DNA of 64,000 bases from JAFGIG01 sp964397545 (lineage in GTDB: Bacteria > SDB-A): the NCBI GenBank assembly GCA_964397545.1, contig CAYNIW010000004.1, forward strand, positions 1 to 64,000, written 5' to 3'. Both the position numbers and the translations under genes were made by a program. Numbering within the stretch: position 1 is the stretch's first letter; each line of letters opens with the position of its first letter. Shown here piece by piece: positions 1 through 7,861 of the stretch. The notes below the pieces were generated by a model that searched no databases, was not told the origin of the DNA, and worked only from the letters and a program-made list of their open reading frames with translations.

Positions 1-1280
1 CCGACGGAGCCACCGTTCCGGCAGGGCATATGAAATTGACGCTCGCGACATCGTGGGTAGTGACGGGAGGAAGGACAACAGGTCCTATGTTGTCGAACAC
101 TCCATACCATGCCCAAGAACCGGCATCAGTGTAGTAAATACCCATCTGAAGTGTGTCGTATGTCAGCCAGGCTGAGACATCAACAGAGTCCCATCTTGAG
201 GTGATATCAACTCCGTTGGGGTAGTAATGAAGAGTGTCCCAAGCGCCCCAAGAAGCTCCGTCGTGGCCTCTCATAATCAGATAAAGTCTTTCGTTGGAGT
301 TTATGAAGTTGAAAGCTACACCCCAGTAGAGCCATCCGCCGGGGACGTCTGTGAAGACGGGTGAAATTGCGGTGTCGCTTATTGTAATTCCCGAACCCGC
401 GGCATCGGAGTCAACCCAGAGAGAACTGTCGCCTGCGTCCGGGGCTACCCATGTCGCTCCGTTAAGGTTCCATGCTCCGATTCCCCATCCGTCGGGGTAG
501 GCGGCTCCTGTGTGGGTCCATCCCTGCCATCCGTCTTCGAAATCCCAAGTGGTCCCGGATGACGCCTCTTCTCCGTAGAGAATAAATCCGGCTTCCTGTC
601 CTGCGTAACCCTGCGCCGAAGCCGAAGTCCATTTATTTATGCCGAGAAGGACAAACGCCTGATACCATTCCTGTCCGTTTCCGATTCCGACAGAGCACTG
701 CCATCCGGTCTGACCGTTGGCTGAAAATGAAGTCGAAGGCTGGACGACAAGCCACCATCTGCCGGCAGGAACCGTAAATCCCAAACCAGTCATGTTAAGG
801 GTGACCTGGTAGGGATTTGCGCCGTAAGCAGTGTAGTTCGCCGCTTCGACGACGACCATCTGAGTGGCTACCATCTTGGGCATAGTCAGTGTTCCGCTGT
901 CCTCGTATAGATAGACATGGAAGTTGGGAACCAGCGACCAGTTGTTGAATCCGTTCCAGTTAGACCAATAGGTGTGAATGGAATCTATGTTCCACGTAGT
1001 GCCGCTGTTGTTCTCGATATCGTCCGCCAGCTCCGAATCGAATGGATAGACGGAGTCTAACTGACATGAAAAACCAGTTCCCGCGACCGAGTCGGGGATC
1101 TGAGCCCAGAGGACGGCCCTCTGACCTGAAAAATCAACTTTCGTCCCGTATGTCGAGACTCCGGGTGATCCGGTAGTCATGGTCCGGATCTGGACGTTCG
1201 GGTCCTGATCGGCGATAGATGCCGTCAGGCAAACCGATGCGAGCATCGCTGCGAAGGCCAAAACAAATAGCCTTTTCATC
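1..1280 (-). CDS. exported surface protein, 3' end cut by window edge
   Basis: The 426 visible codons begin with a clear signal peptide (MKRLFVLAFAAMLASVCLTA) and continue as a Ser/Thr/Trp/Gly-rich beta-type extracellular protein. The ATG at 1280 follows a strong AAGGAGGT ribosome site. Near the window edge the text turns into THDVASVNFICPAG, which resembles the start of the CARDB-like domain (VHDVGVSWV) in the exported protein at 50480-52354. The two may therefore share an architecture, and this one may also end in a T9SS sorting domain beyond the window. It has its own promoter and is probably transcribed apart from the lpx run upstream. No enzymatic motif is visible. Exported surface protein is well supported; function unknown. 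Confidence 0.8.
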
Positions 1281-1323
1281 AGCATACCTCCTTGATTTGA
1301 GTTGGTGAAAAAAACTTACACGA

Positions 1324-1341
1324 GGTTTTTCTTAAAAAACC
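1324..1341 (-). other. short hairpin in the leader between lpxA and the exported protein
   Basis: GGTTTTT and AAAAACC can pair around a 4-nt loop. It lies inside the predicted leader of the gene at 1-1280 and is AT-rich with no T-run directly after it. It is a weak candidate for a terminator of the lpx run or an mRNA 5' stem; neither is certain. Confidence 0.25.
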
Positions 1342-1385
1342 CATCACATTGGTCCTTGTTTTAATAATTCAGGCATAGAAACTAA

Positions 1386-1414
1386 ATTTAACCATTTTTT
1401 CCATGACTTGTCAA
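1386..1414 (-). promoter_or_regulatory. sigma-70-type promoter for the exported protein at 1-1280
   Basis: On the minus strand a perfect -35 TTGACA (1414-1409) is separated by 17 nt from a -10 TTAAAT (1391-1386). This predicts a leader of about 100 nt before the ATG at 1280. The same geometry lies upstream of the other exported protein of this type, at 52394-52422. Confidence 0.6.
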
Positions 1415-1437
1415 ATATGATTCTGCTTTCAAATATT

Positions 1438-2232
1438 TCATCGTCTTCTGGCTCTTCCGGCGAGACCCATTTTGCTCTCTCCCCTTATAAAAGCCAGAAT
1501 ATGGCGAATTTCCGGCGTGTCCGGGCATTCTTCCTCAACAGCCTTTATTCTGTCGTCAAAGAGGCGGATTTTACCCGAAAACAAAAAGCTATAGGCTTTT
1601 TTCAGCGAGGCTACGGTTTCGGCTGAGAAATTCGCCCTCTTCAGCGCGACGATATTGAGCCCCATCATGCCGATAGGTTCCCCCACTGCTCTGCCGAAAG
1701 GCAAAATATCTTTGTTAACCCTGTATCCGCCGCCTACGAATGAAAATTTACCTATCCTCGTGAACTGGTGAATCGGGCAGAGCCCGCTTATGAAAACATT
1801 GTCTTCAACCGTGATGTGCCCCGAAAGTGCCGACTCGTTCGCAATAGTTATGTTGTCACCCAAAACACAGTCGTGGGCTATATGGACAAATCCCATTATA
1901 AAGCATCCGCTGCCGATGACCGTCTTCCCGTGTCCGAGTTTCGTCCCTCTGTGGACAGTGACATATTCCCTGAGAACGGTTTTGTCGCCAATAAATGTCT
2001 CGCATCCTTCCCCCGGGTCTTTAAGATGCTGAGGATCTCCGCCGACAAGACAACCCTTGCCTATCCGGCAGTATTTGCCGATTTTAGTGTTAGGCATGAT
2101 TTCCGCGCAGGTTCCTATATGCGTCCCCTCTCCTATCTCGACATTCTCGTGGATCACAACAAAAGGAGAGACATTGACGTCACTGCCGAGTTTTGCCTCT
2201 TTGGAAACTATCGCTTTTTCGTGAATTTTCAT
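1438..2232 (-). CDS. lpxA: UDP-N-acetylglucosamine O-acyltransferase
   Basis: LpxA catalyses the first step of lipid A synthesis, transferring a hydroxyacyl chain from ACP to UDP-GlcNAc in the cytoplasm. At 264 residues it has the family length (E. coli 262). Residues 1-190 form a left-handed beta-helix of hexapeptide repeats (for example SKEAKLGSDVNVSPFVVI), and the active-site stretch FIMGFVHIAHDC places the catalytic His at about residue 120. The C-terminal 70 residues are the usual helical domain. The start overlaps the fabZ stop by 4 nt (ATGA), which suggests translational coupling. It is the last gene of the prfB-to-lpxA run. lpxB and lpxK are not in this window. Confidence 0.97.
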   Translation of the reverse strand: MKIHEKAIVSKEAKLGSDVNVSPFVVIHENVEIGEGTHIGTCAEIMPNTKIGKYCRIGKGCLVGGDPQHLKDPGEGCETFIGDKTVLREYVTVHRGTKLGHGKTVIGSGCFIMGFVHIAHDCVLGDNITIANESALSGHITVEDNVFISGLCPIHQFTRIGKFSFVGGGYRVNKDILPFGRAVGEPIGMMGLNIVALKRANFSAETVASLKKAYSFLFSGKIRLFDDRIKAVEEECPDTPEIRHILAFIRGESKMGLAGRARRR

Positions 2233-2675
2233 CTGTCCGCCAGCATTGCCTTCAAAACACCTTCGCAGGCGAGTTCACCTTCTACAGTGCTCTTGGCTCT
2301 CATGACGCATACGCCGTGCCTGTAGCTTTCAAGAAAAAGCTCATGCCTCAGAGTGTCCCCGGGGACGACCGCCTTTCTGAACCTGACGCCGTCAACGCCG
2401 AGAAAGAGCAGGAGTTTTTTTTGGGGGTTCTCCACTCTCCTCATGAGAAGAAAACCTCCCGCCTGAGCCATGGATTCGATAATGAGGACTCCCGGCATTA
2501 TAGGGTTCCCAGGGAAATGCCCCTGAAAAAAAGGTTCGTTTATGGTGACGTTTTTTATGCCGACAACTCTGTCATCCGTGATCTCAACTATCCTGTCTAT
2601 GAGTAAAAAAGGATACCTGTGAGGTATAAGTCTCATTATTTCGTCTATTTTCAGCGAGCTCTCATCGGGCATCAT
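2229..2675 (-). CDS. fabZ: 3-hydroxyacyl-ACP dehydratase FabZ
   Basis: FabZ dehydrates (3R)-hydroxyacyl-ACP to trans-2-enoyl-ACP in fatty acid elongation and competes with LpxA/LpxD for hydroxyacyl-ACP, which explains its place among lpx genes. The hot-dog fold hallmarks are visible: LIPHRYPFLLID near the N-terminus, then GHFPGNPIMPGVLIIESMAQ, holding the catalytic His and Glu. An upstream in-frame ATG at 2708 lies deep in lpxC. The two ATGs at 2675 and 2672 follow AAAGGAGGAG and fit the family length (about 147 residues), so one of these is the likely start. It overlaps the lpxC stop by 14 nt and lpxA by 4 nt. It is separate from LpxC, unlike the LpxC-FabZ fusions of Bacteroidetes. Confidence 0.96.
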   Translation of the reverse strand: MMPDESSLKIDEIMRLIPHRYPFLLIDRIVEITDDRVVGIKNVTINEPFFQGHFPGNPIMPGVLIIESMAQAGGFLLMRRVENPQKKLLLFLGVDGVRFRKAVVPGDTLRHELFLESYRHGVCVMRAKSTVEGELACEGVLKAMLADR

Positions 2676-3504
2676 TCTCCTCCTTTCTTTTGGCAAGTTC
2701 GCGGACAAAATCGAGATGAATCGCGTGTCCCGGATAAAAAGCGACTATTCTGCCCCTGAGGTCTTCCTGAAAGAGCATCAGGTCTCCGATAAAATCAAGA
2801 GCTTTGTGAGCGCAGATCTCATTTTTAAGCCTCAAAGAACATCCATGGACCGGTTTTCCGTCCCTCCCGAGGACGACCGCGTTTTCCAGAGATCCTCCGC
2901 CTATCAGTCCCCGCTTTCTGAGGTCTTCTATCCAGCTTTCAAAAGCGAATGTTCTGGCGGGGGCTATTGTTTTTTCCATGTCTTCTCCATAAGCTTCAAA
3001 GGTCAGAAAATCGCATTTCAGCCCTTCTTCGGGGAAAGAGACGACAACCGTTATTTCAAGGCTCTCTTTTTCCCAGGGAATGAACAAAATCTCGGAGATG
3101 CCTTTTTTTACCAAAAGGGGAAAATTTGTTTTAAACCTTTTTTTTACCATCCCAAGATCTCTCGTCCCTGATTTTTTTACGGTCTGGACAAAAGGGAGTG
3201 AACTTCCGTCGAGAAAAGGTATCTCTTTACCCTGAACTTCAACTCTTGCATCTGTGATTCCCCCGATGAAAAAAGCCCCCAGCAAATGTTCGACGACCTC
3301 GACCGACGCTTTCCCGCCTTTCAATGTCGTGCATCGCAAAGAAGCGTCTGCGTTTTCCGGAGCGGCTGAAATTTCTTCGCCCTGAGAGATAAAAACGACG
3401 CCTCCTTCATCTGCCGGAAAGATACGGATACTGCATTCTTCGCCCGTATGAAGTCCTTTGCCGGATATTTCAGCAGGTTCGGCGAGAGTTCTTCTATATC
3501 TCAA
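2662..3504 (-). CDS. lpxC: UDP-3-O-acyl-N-acetylglucosamine deacetylase
   Basis: LpxC is the zinc deacetylase that commits the cell to lipid A synthesis. Its 280 residues contain the first zinc ligand in VVEHLLGAFF (His73), the conserved IPFLDGSSLPFV strand, and the second zinc site in CAHKALDFIGDL (H-x3-D). YPGHAIHLDFVRELA near the end carries the conserved late His. The start is a TTG at 3504 preceded by GAGG, overlapping the lpxD stop by 11 nt. It lies between lpxD and fabZ, so three lipid A steps are made from one message. Confidence 0.96.
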   Translation of the reverse strand: MRYRRTLAEPAEISGKGLHTGEECSIRIFPADEGGVVFISQGEEISAAPENADASLRCTTLKGGKASVEVVEHLLGAFFIGGITDARVEVQGKEIPFLDGSSLPFVQTVKKSGTRDLGMVKKRFKTNFPLLVKKGISEILFIPWEKESLEITVVVSFPEEGLKCDFLTFEAYGEDMEKTIAPARTFAFESWIEDLRKRGLIGGGSLENAVVLGRDGKPVHGCSLRLKNEICAHKALDFIGDLMLFQEDLRGRIVAFYPGHAIHLDFVRELAKRKEENDAR

Positions 3505-4483
3505 ATTTCCTCAGTTTTTTAGCCATTTGAGGCAGGAACTTGAGAGAAGCAATTATCCTCTTCGCCTTCGATGCGTCGGTTGCCGGTATCCAGAGATAGA
3601 CCGCTCCCTCCGGAACATTTCCAGAGACACCGCTCTTTGCAAGTATCACGGCGTTTTTTCCTATTTTAGCGTGGTCGGCTATGCCGACCTGGCCGGCCAT
3701 CATTACTCCAGAGCCGACTTCGGCGCTCCCGCTTATACCCGTCTGTGAGGCTATAAGGCATTTCTCCCCTATGATCACGTTGTGAGCGACCTGGACGAGG
3801 TTGTCGATTTTTGTGCCCTTTCCTATTACCGTTTCATCGAGCATTGCCCTGTCCACAGTGGAATTAGCTCCTATCTCCACATCGTCTTCGATAATTACCT
3901 TTCCTGTCTGGGGAATTTTTATCACTTCTCCTTTAACCCTGAGATATCCGAAACCGTCGCTTCCGATTACCGCGCCGGAATGAATGATGACCCTGTCGCC
4001 TATTTTGCAGTCCCGGAGAATTGTCACGTTGGGATAAACCACGCACTTTGAACCGATACTCGTATTTTCTCCTATAAAACAATTCGCGCCGATAAAAGAT
4101 CCTTCTCCGACAGAAGTGTTCCGGGAAACAACCGCGTTGGGACCCACAAAGACGTCAGTGCCGAGCATTGCATCTTCCGAGACGAACGCCGCGGAATGGA
4201 CTCCTTTTTCAAAAGGCTTTTTTGAGCTGAAAAATTTCATAACCTTGACAAAAGCGAGATACGGATTTTCGGTTTCGGCTCCTCTTTCGAGCGAAAGATT
4301 CTTTGCGCAAAAAACAGCCGCCCCTTTTTCGACGGCTTTTTTTACGGCTTCAGAGTCCTGCGAGGTCACAAAAGTCAGGCATCCGGGACCGGCATTTCCT
4401 AAAGACGCGAGCCTTTCAATCTCATAAGAAGGGTCGCCTATAAGCGACGCCTCTGCTATTTCGGCGGCTTCTGCGAGTTTCAT
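3494..4483 (-). CDS. lpxD: UDP-3-O-(hydroxyacyl)glucosamine N-acyltransferase
   Basis: LpxD adds the second hydroxyacyl chain, to the amino group freed by LpxC. The 329-residue protein has the LpxD N-terminal uridine-binding domain (about 1-95), a long hexapeptide-repeat beta-helix (about 100-290) and a short C-terminal helix. The catalytic His lies in DNLVQVAHNVIIG, and HSGAVIGSDGFGY is the other conserved loop. It starts 12 nt after the skp-like gene, the common skp-lpxD order of Gram-negative bacteria. Confidence 0.96.
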   Translation of the reverse strand: MKLAEAAEIAEASLIGDPSYEIERLASLGNAGPGCLTFVTSQDSEAVKKAVEKGAAVFCAKNLSLERGAETENPYLAFVKVMKFFSSKKPFEKGVHSAAFVSEDAMLGTDVFVGPNAVVSRNTSVGEGSFIGANCFIGENTSIGSKCVVYPNVTILRDCKIGDRVIIHSGAVIGSDGFGYLRVKGEVIKIPQTGKVIIEDDVEIGANSTVDRAMLDETVIGKGTKIDNLVQVAHNVIIGEKCLIASQTGISGSAEVGSGVMMAGQVGIADHAKIGKNAVILAKSGVSGNVPEGAVYLWIPATDASKAKRIIASLKFLPQMAKKLRKFEI

Positions 4484-4495
4484 TTGGCCTGACCT

Positions 4496-5437
4496 CTATA
4501 GCTCGGTGGCTATTTCGGAGACGAGATTTTCCACAGCTTTTTCGAGATTTTCAGTTCTTTCGAAATTCTCCTCGACGGCTAAAAATTCCCTGAAAAGCGA
4601 AGCTGAAAAAAGAAACAGTTTAAGGTTGAACTGCTCTCCTGTCTGAGTTATCTGTCCCCGGACTATGTATTCGACGCCGAGGAATGAAGCCAGAGCCGAG
4701 AGTTGAGACTCGGATACCGACTCTATGGCAGTTATTCCGTTTTGCGTCATACCCTGAGAGACATCTTCGCTTTTTGACATTTCGACTGAAATGATCTTCG
4801 ATAGCGCCGAGTTTATCAGTGAAGAAGCCGTCTGCGCTATTCCTGATGCTCTCGCGTCCGCGGTCAGAGCGGCAACCGACAGGAAGGCGAGCTTTATCTT
4901 TTCCGGCTCAGTGGTGTCAGCGACCGTCACGTATTCAGCGTTCAGCCTCGCGAGGACTTCAGATGTCATATCGAGCCCCGCTTCGGCGAAAAGTATTACT
5001 CCTGATGATACATCAAGAACCAGGGATACATTTTTAATTTCAGCTACTTCCATGATAGTCTTGTTTATCTGGGCGACCGGAGATTCTGTGAGTTCTTCGG
5101 TCTTTTTTTTCAAAAGGCCGTTCTCGCCCCAAACCGACTGAACGAAAGATTCGTATTCGTTTCTTTTGCCGTTAATGGCGTCTTTTCTCCGTGAAATTTC
5201 CTCTTCCGAAAGAGTGACTGCTTCTGTTTCGAGTTCAGACTGAAGCGTCAGCCATTCTCTTTTTCTGCTTTCGGCTTCGTTGGTCCAGTTGTTCTCGAGA
5301 ATCTGAAGCTGTGACCTCAGGTCGTTCATGCCGGAATATTCCCTAAAAATTCTTTCAATATCTACGTAACCGATCTCTCCTGCCGATATTATCCCCGCGG
5401 CGGAGAGAAGAAATAAGCTAATTAGGATTTTTTTCAT
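4496..5437 (-). CDS. OmpH/Skp-family periplasmic chaperone with an extra C-terminal domain
   Basis: Skp holds unfolded outer-membrane proteins on the way to BamA. A signal peptide (MKKILISLFLLSAAGIISAG) is followed by the OmpH/Skp motif GEIGYVDIERIF, a Glu/Lys/Arg-rich helical hairpin (about 35-115) and the closing strand VSLVLDVSSGVILFAEAGLDMT (about 137-158). Skp proteins normally end there. This one is 313 residues long and continues for about 140 residues with a second domain (LSALASFLGVEYIVRGQITQ) resembling the CsgG/LpoB/TolB-N type fold that detects envelope partners. AAGGGG precedes the ATG. It sits between bamA and lpxD, the classical position. The Skp part is secure; the identity of the second domain is inferred. 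Confidence 0.85.
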   Translation of the reverse strand: MKKILISLFLLSAAGIISAGEIGYVDIERIFREYSGMNDLRSQLQILENNWTNEAESRKREWLTLQSELETEAVTLSEEEISRRKDAINGKRNEYESFVQSVWGENGLLKKKTEELTESPVAQINKTIMEVAEIKNVSLVLDVSSGVILFAEAGLDMTSEVLARLNAEYVTVADTTEPEKIKLAFLSVAALTADARASGIAQTASSLINSALSKIISVEMSKSEDVSQGMTQNGITAIESVSESQLSALASFLGVEYIVRGQITQTGEQFNLKLFLFSASLFREFLAVEENFERTENLEKAVENLVSEIATEL

Positions 5438-5452
5438 TCTGGCGCCCCTTGT

Positions 5453-7861
5453 TCAAAAGTTTGTTCCGAACTGGACATGCGGTTTCCATTGTCCTGTCGA
5501 AAAGCCGTATGCGTAATCTATGCCGATGACGCCAAGCATCGGTATGCTTATCCTGAAACCCGCACCCGCGCTCTTATATATGTCCGAAAAGTTTCTCGAG
5601 TCTCCGACTGAATAAGGATCGGGCCAAACGTTTCCCGCGTCGCCGAAGACTGAAATATTCGCCATTTCGCCGAGATGAACGGAATACTGAAGGTTAAAAA
5701 GAACAGCGGTAGCTCCTCCCGTGATGTCTCCTTCTCTGACAGGGCCTATGCTGTAATCGTCATAACCTCTAATTCCCCAGTTTCCCACTCCTCCGAGCCT
5801 GTAGAGTTCATATACCGGGACGTCAGCGCTTCCGGTGGAATAGAAATCAGATATGACTCCGGTTTTGTTCCTGAGCATGAGGGCTGTCGAAGGAAAGTTC
5901 GACCCCGGCATTTTTTGCGTGACCGGTATGAAATATTTGAATTCTAAGACATGCTCCCTGAAATTGACGTCTCCCTGAAGAAATCCGCCGGTCAAGTTCG
6001 TCGCCAGCGAAAAATAACTTCCTCTTAGAGTATTGAAATACTTATCTCTGGAATCCCTGACGTATGTAATACCGAACTTGCTTATGTATTTCAGACCTTC
6101 TTGGGATTTGAGATAATCACTCGCGTTTTCAGGGTCGAATATGTCAACTTCAACTCTCTCTATTGTGTATGAATTGTAAATTTTTGAAAAATCAATCCAA
6201 GGAAGCTGTCTCGCCGTGTTTATCTGAAATCCCTCTTTTCTGTATCTGTAATTATCCATGTCGTATGTCGTGGCGAAAAATCTCACGCCGCCGGCCCAGT
6301 TTGTTCCGAATATCCAGGGTTCAAAGTATCCGACATCGAAATTCCACATTTTTGAGTTTATATCGAACTGAAGGTCGAAAGACTCTCCTTTTCCGAGAAG
6401 ATTCGGAACGGCGAACTTCGCGTAGGCTCCCACTCCTCCGTAATGAGAATAAGTCGCGCCTCCTCTGATCTCTCCCGATCTTTTTTCAAAAACTTCAAGT
6501 ATAAGGTCTATGTAGGCGATGCTGTCGCCGGAAGTTTCGACAGGAGATATATCCGGAATTATATTGTCAAAAAATCCGAGGTTGAAAACTTTTTGCGATG
6601 TCATCCTGAGGGAGGACAGAGAAAAGTAATCCCCGGGCATCTGAGTGACTTCCCTTCTTATAACCCTGTCTCTCGTCCTGTTGTTTCCGATTATCTCGAC
6701 AAGTCTTATCTTGACTCTCGGACCTTCTCTCAACTGCCATTTTATGTCAACAAAAGTGTCGCGTCTAAGCTGAATGGGTTCCAGCTGAACGTATAAGAAA
6801 CCGCTGTCTGCGTATAACTCGCTCAAAAGGCGCTGTGTCTTTTCTATTTTCTCAATGTCAAAAGGTTTTGCTTCTTCGTAGGACACGAATTTCCTGAGAT
6901 ATTCTTCGTCGAAAAACGAAGATCCTTCGAAAGAAGTGGCTCCGAATTTTTTTTCTTCGCCCTGAGAGATGAAGACGTCTATTGAGATGAGGCTGGAATC
7001 TTCATTGAAGTAATACCCAAAACTGTCCACAGCGGCGTCGGGGAAGCCTTTGCTCTGCAGAGCCCTTTCGATTGATTCGATGTCTTCAGATTCAAAAGTG
7101 TTTTGGTTGAATCCTCCTTTTCTGAAAAAGCCGAACCTGTAAAAAGCGCTCAATCCGCTCCAGCCGTAAAAACCCCATTCCTTATTCCGCATCCTCGATT
7201 TTACGTCTTCGGGTTCCAAAGAATAGAGACCTCTTAAAAATATGGATGCGACTGTTATTTTCCTGCCTTCGAAAATCTGTATTTTCACGGCGACTCTGTT
7301 TTTCGAATCCACAGGGCCGGGTTCAATTTCAACTCTCGTCCCTATGTAGCCCTCTCTCTCGTAGGCGTTCAGTATAAAATTTCTCCACAGAGACAGTTTT
7401 CTCGGAGTAACGGTTCTGCCCTTATACGGGCCGTCCGTCCAGCCTCTCAAAACAGATGAATCGGCAGAGCCTTGTATCAGCCATTTTCTGATGTCGGTTT
7501 CGGAAATTTTTCCGCAGCCTGTCAGAACAAGAGAATCGAGGACGGGGTATTCGGCGACATTAACCGTCAGGATAAGGCCTTCCTGTCCTATATGCGACGT
7601 ATCAACTGATACATCGCTGAAAAGATCAGTCGCGAAAAGGTTTTTTATTGTCATAGCCGAAACGTAAGAAGAGAATTCCATGTCCTCATACAAACCTGAC
7701 ATCTGAATAATCTGGTCGCGTCCGGATCTTTCGTTTCCCGATACTCTTATCTCAGAGACGGGAAGGGAGCACAAAATAGAGGGAATTAAAATCCCGGCAG
7801 TCAATATAATCCTCATAGTTTTTTTATCACTCCTGACATGAATTTTTTCAGAAAATTTCAT
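5453..7861 (-). CDS. bamA: outer membrane protein assembly factor BamA
   Basis: BamA is the outer-membrane Omp85 protein that inserts beta-barrel proteins. About 400 periplasmic residues with several POTRA-like repeats (for example EIRVSGNERSGRDQI and LVEIIGNNRTRDRVIRREV) precede a C-terminal barrel of about 370 residues that contains YRLGGVGNWGIRGYDDYSIGP and ends in VQFGTNF with a terminal Phe. The first ATG (7861) overlaps the clpC stop as ATGA. A second ATG at 7816 gives a neater signal peptide (MRIILTAGILIPSILC) but its AGGAG is rather far away. Length (802) is normal. It is followed by the Skp-like gene at 15 nt. Confidence 0.95.
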   Translation of the reverse strand: MKFSEKIHVRSDKKTMRIILTAGILIPSILCSLPVSEIRVSGNERSGRDQIIQMSGLYEDMEFSSYVSAMTIKNLFATDLFSDVSVDTSHIGQEGLILTVNVAEYPVLDSLVLTGCGKISETDIRKWLIQGSADSSVLRGWTDGPYKGRTVTPRKLSLWRNFILNAYEREGYIGTRVEIEPGPVDSKNRVAVKIQIFEGRKITVASIFLRGLYSLEPEDVKSRMRNKEWGFYGWSGLSAFYRFGFFRKGGFNQNTFESEDIESIERALQSKGFPDAAVDSFGYYFNEDSSLISIDVFISQGEEKKFGATSFEGSSFFDEEYLRKFVSYEEAKPFDIEKIEKTQRLLSELYADSGFLYVQLEPIQLRRDTFVDIKWQLREGPRVKIRLVEIIGNNRTRDRVIRREVTQMPGDYFSLSSLRMTSQKVFNLGFFDNIIPDISPVETSGDSIAYIDLILEVFEKRSGEIRGGATYSHYGGVGAYAKFAVPNLLGKGESFDLQFDINSKMWNFDVGYFEPWIFGTNWAGGVRFFATTYDMDNYRYRKEGFQINTARQLPWIDFSKIYNSYTIERVEVDIFDPENASDYLKSQEGLKYISKFGITYVRDSRDKYFNTLRGSYFSLATNLTGGFLQGDVNFREHVLEFKYFIPVTQKMPGSNFPSTALMLRNKTGVISDFYSTGSADVPVYELYRLGGVGNWGIRGYDDYSIGPVREGDITGGATAVLFNLQYSVHLGEMANISVFGDAGNVWPDPYSVGDSRNFSDIYKSAGAGFRISIPMLGVIGIDYAYGFSTGQWKPHVQFGTNF

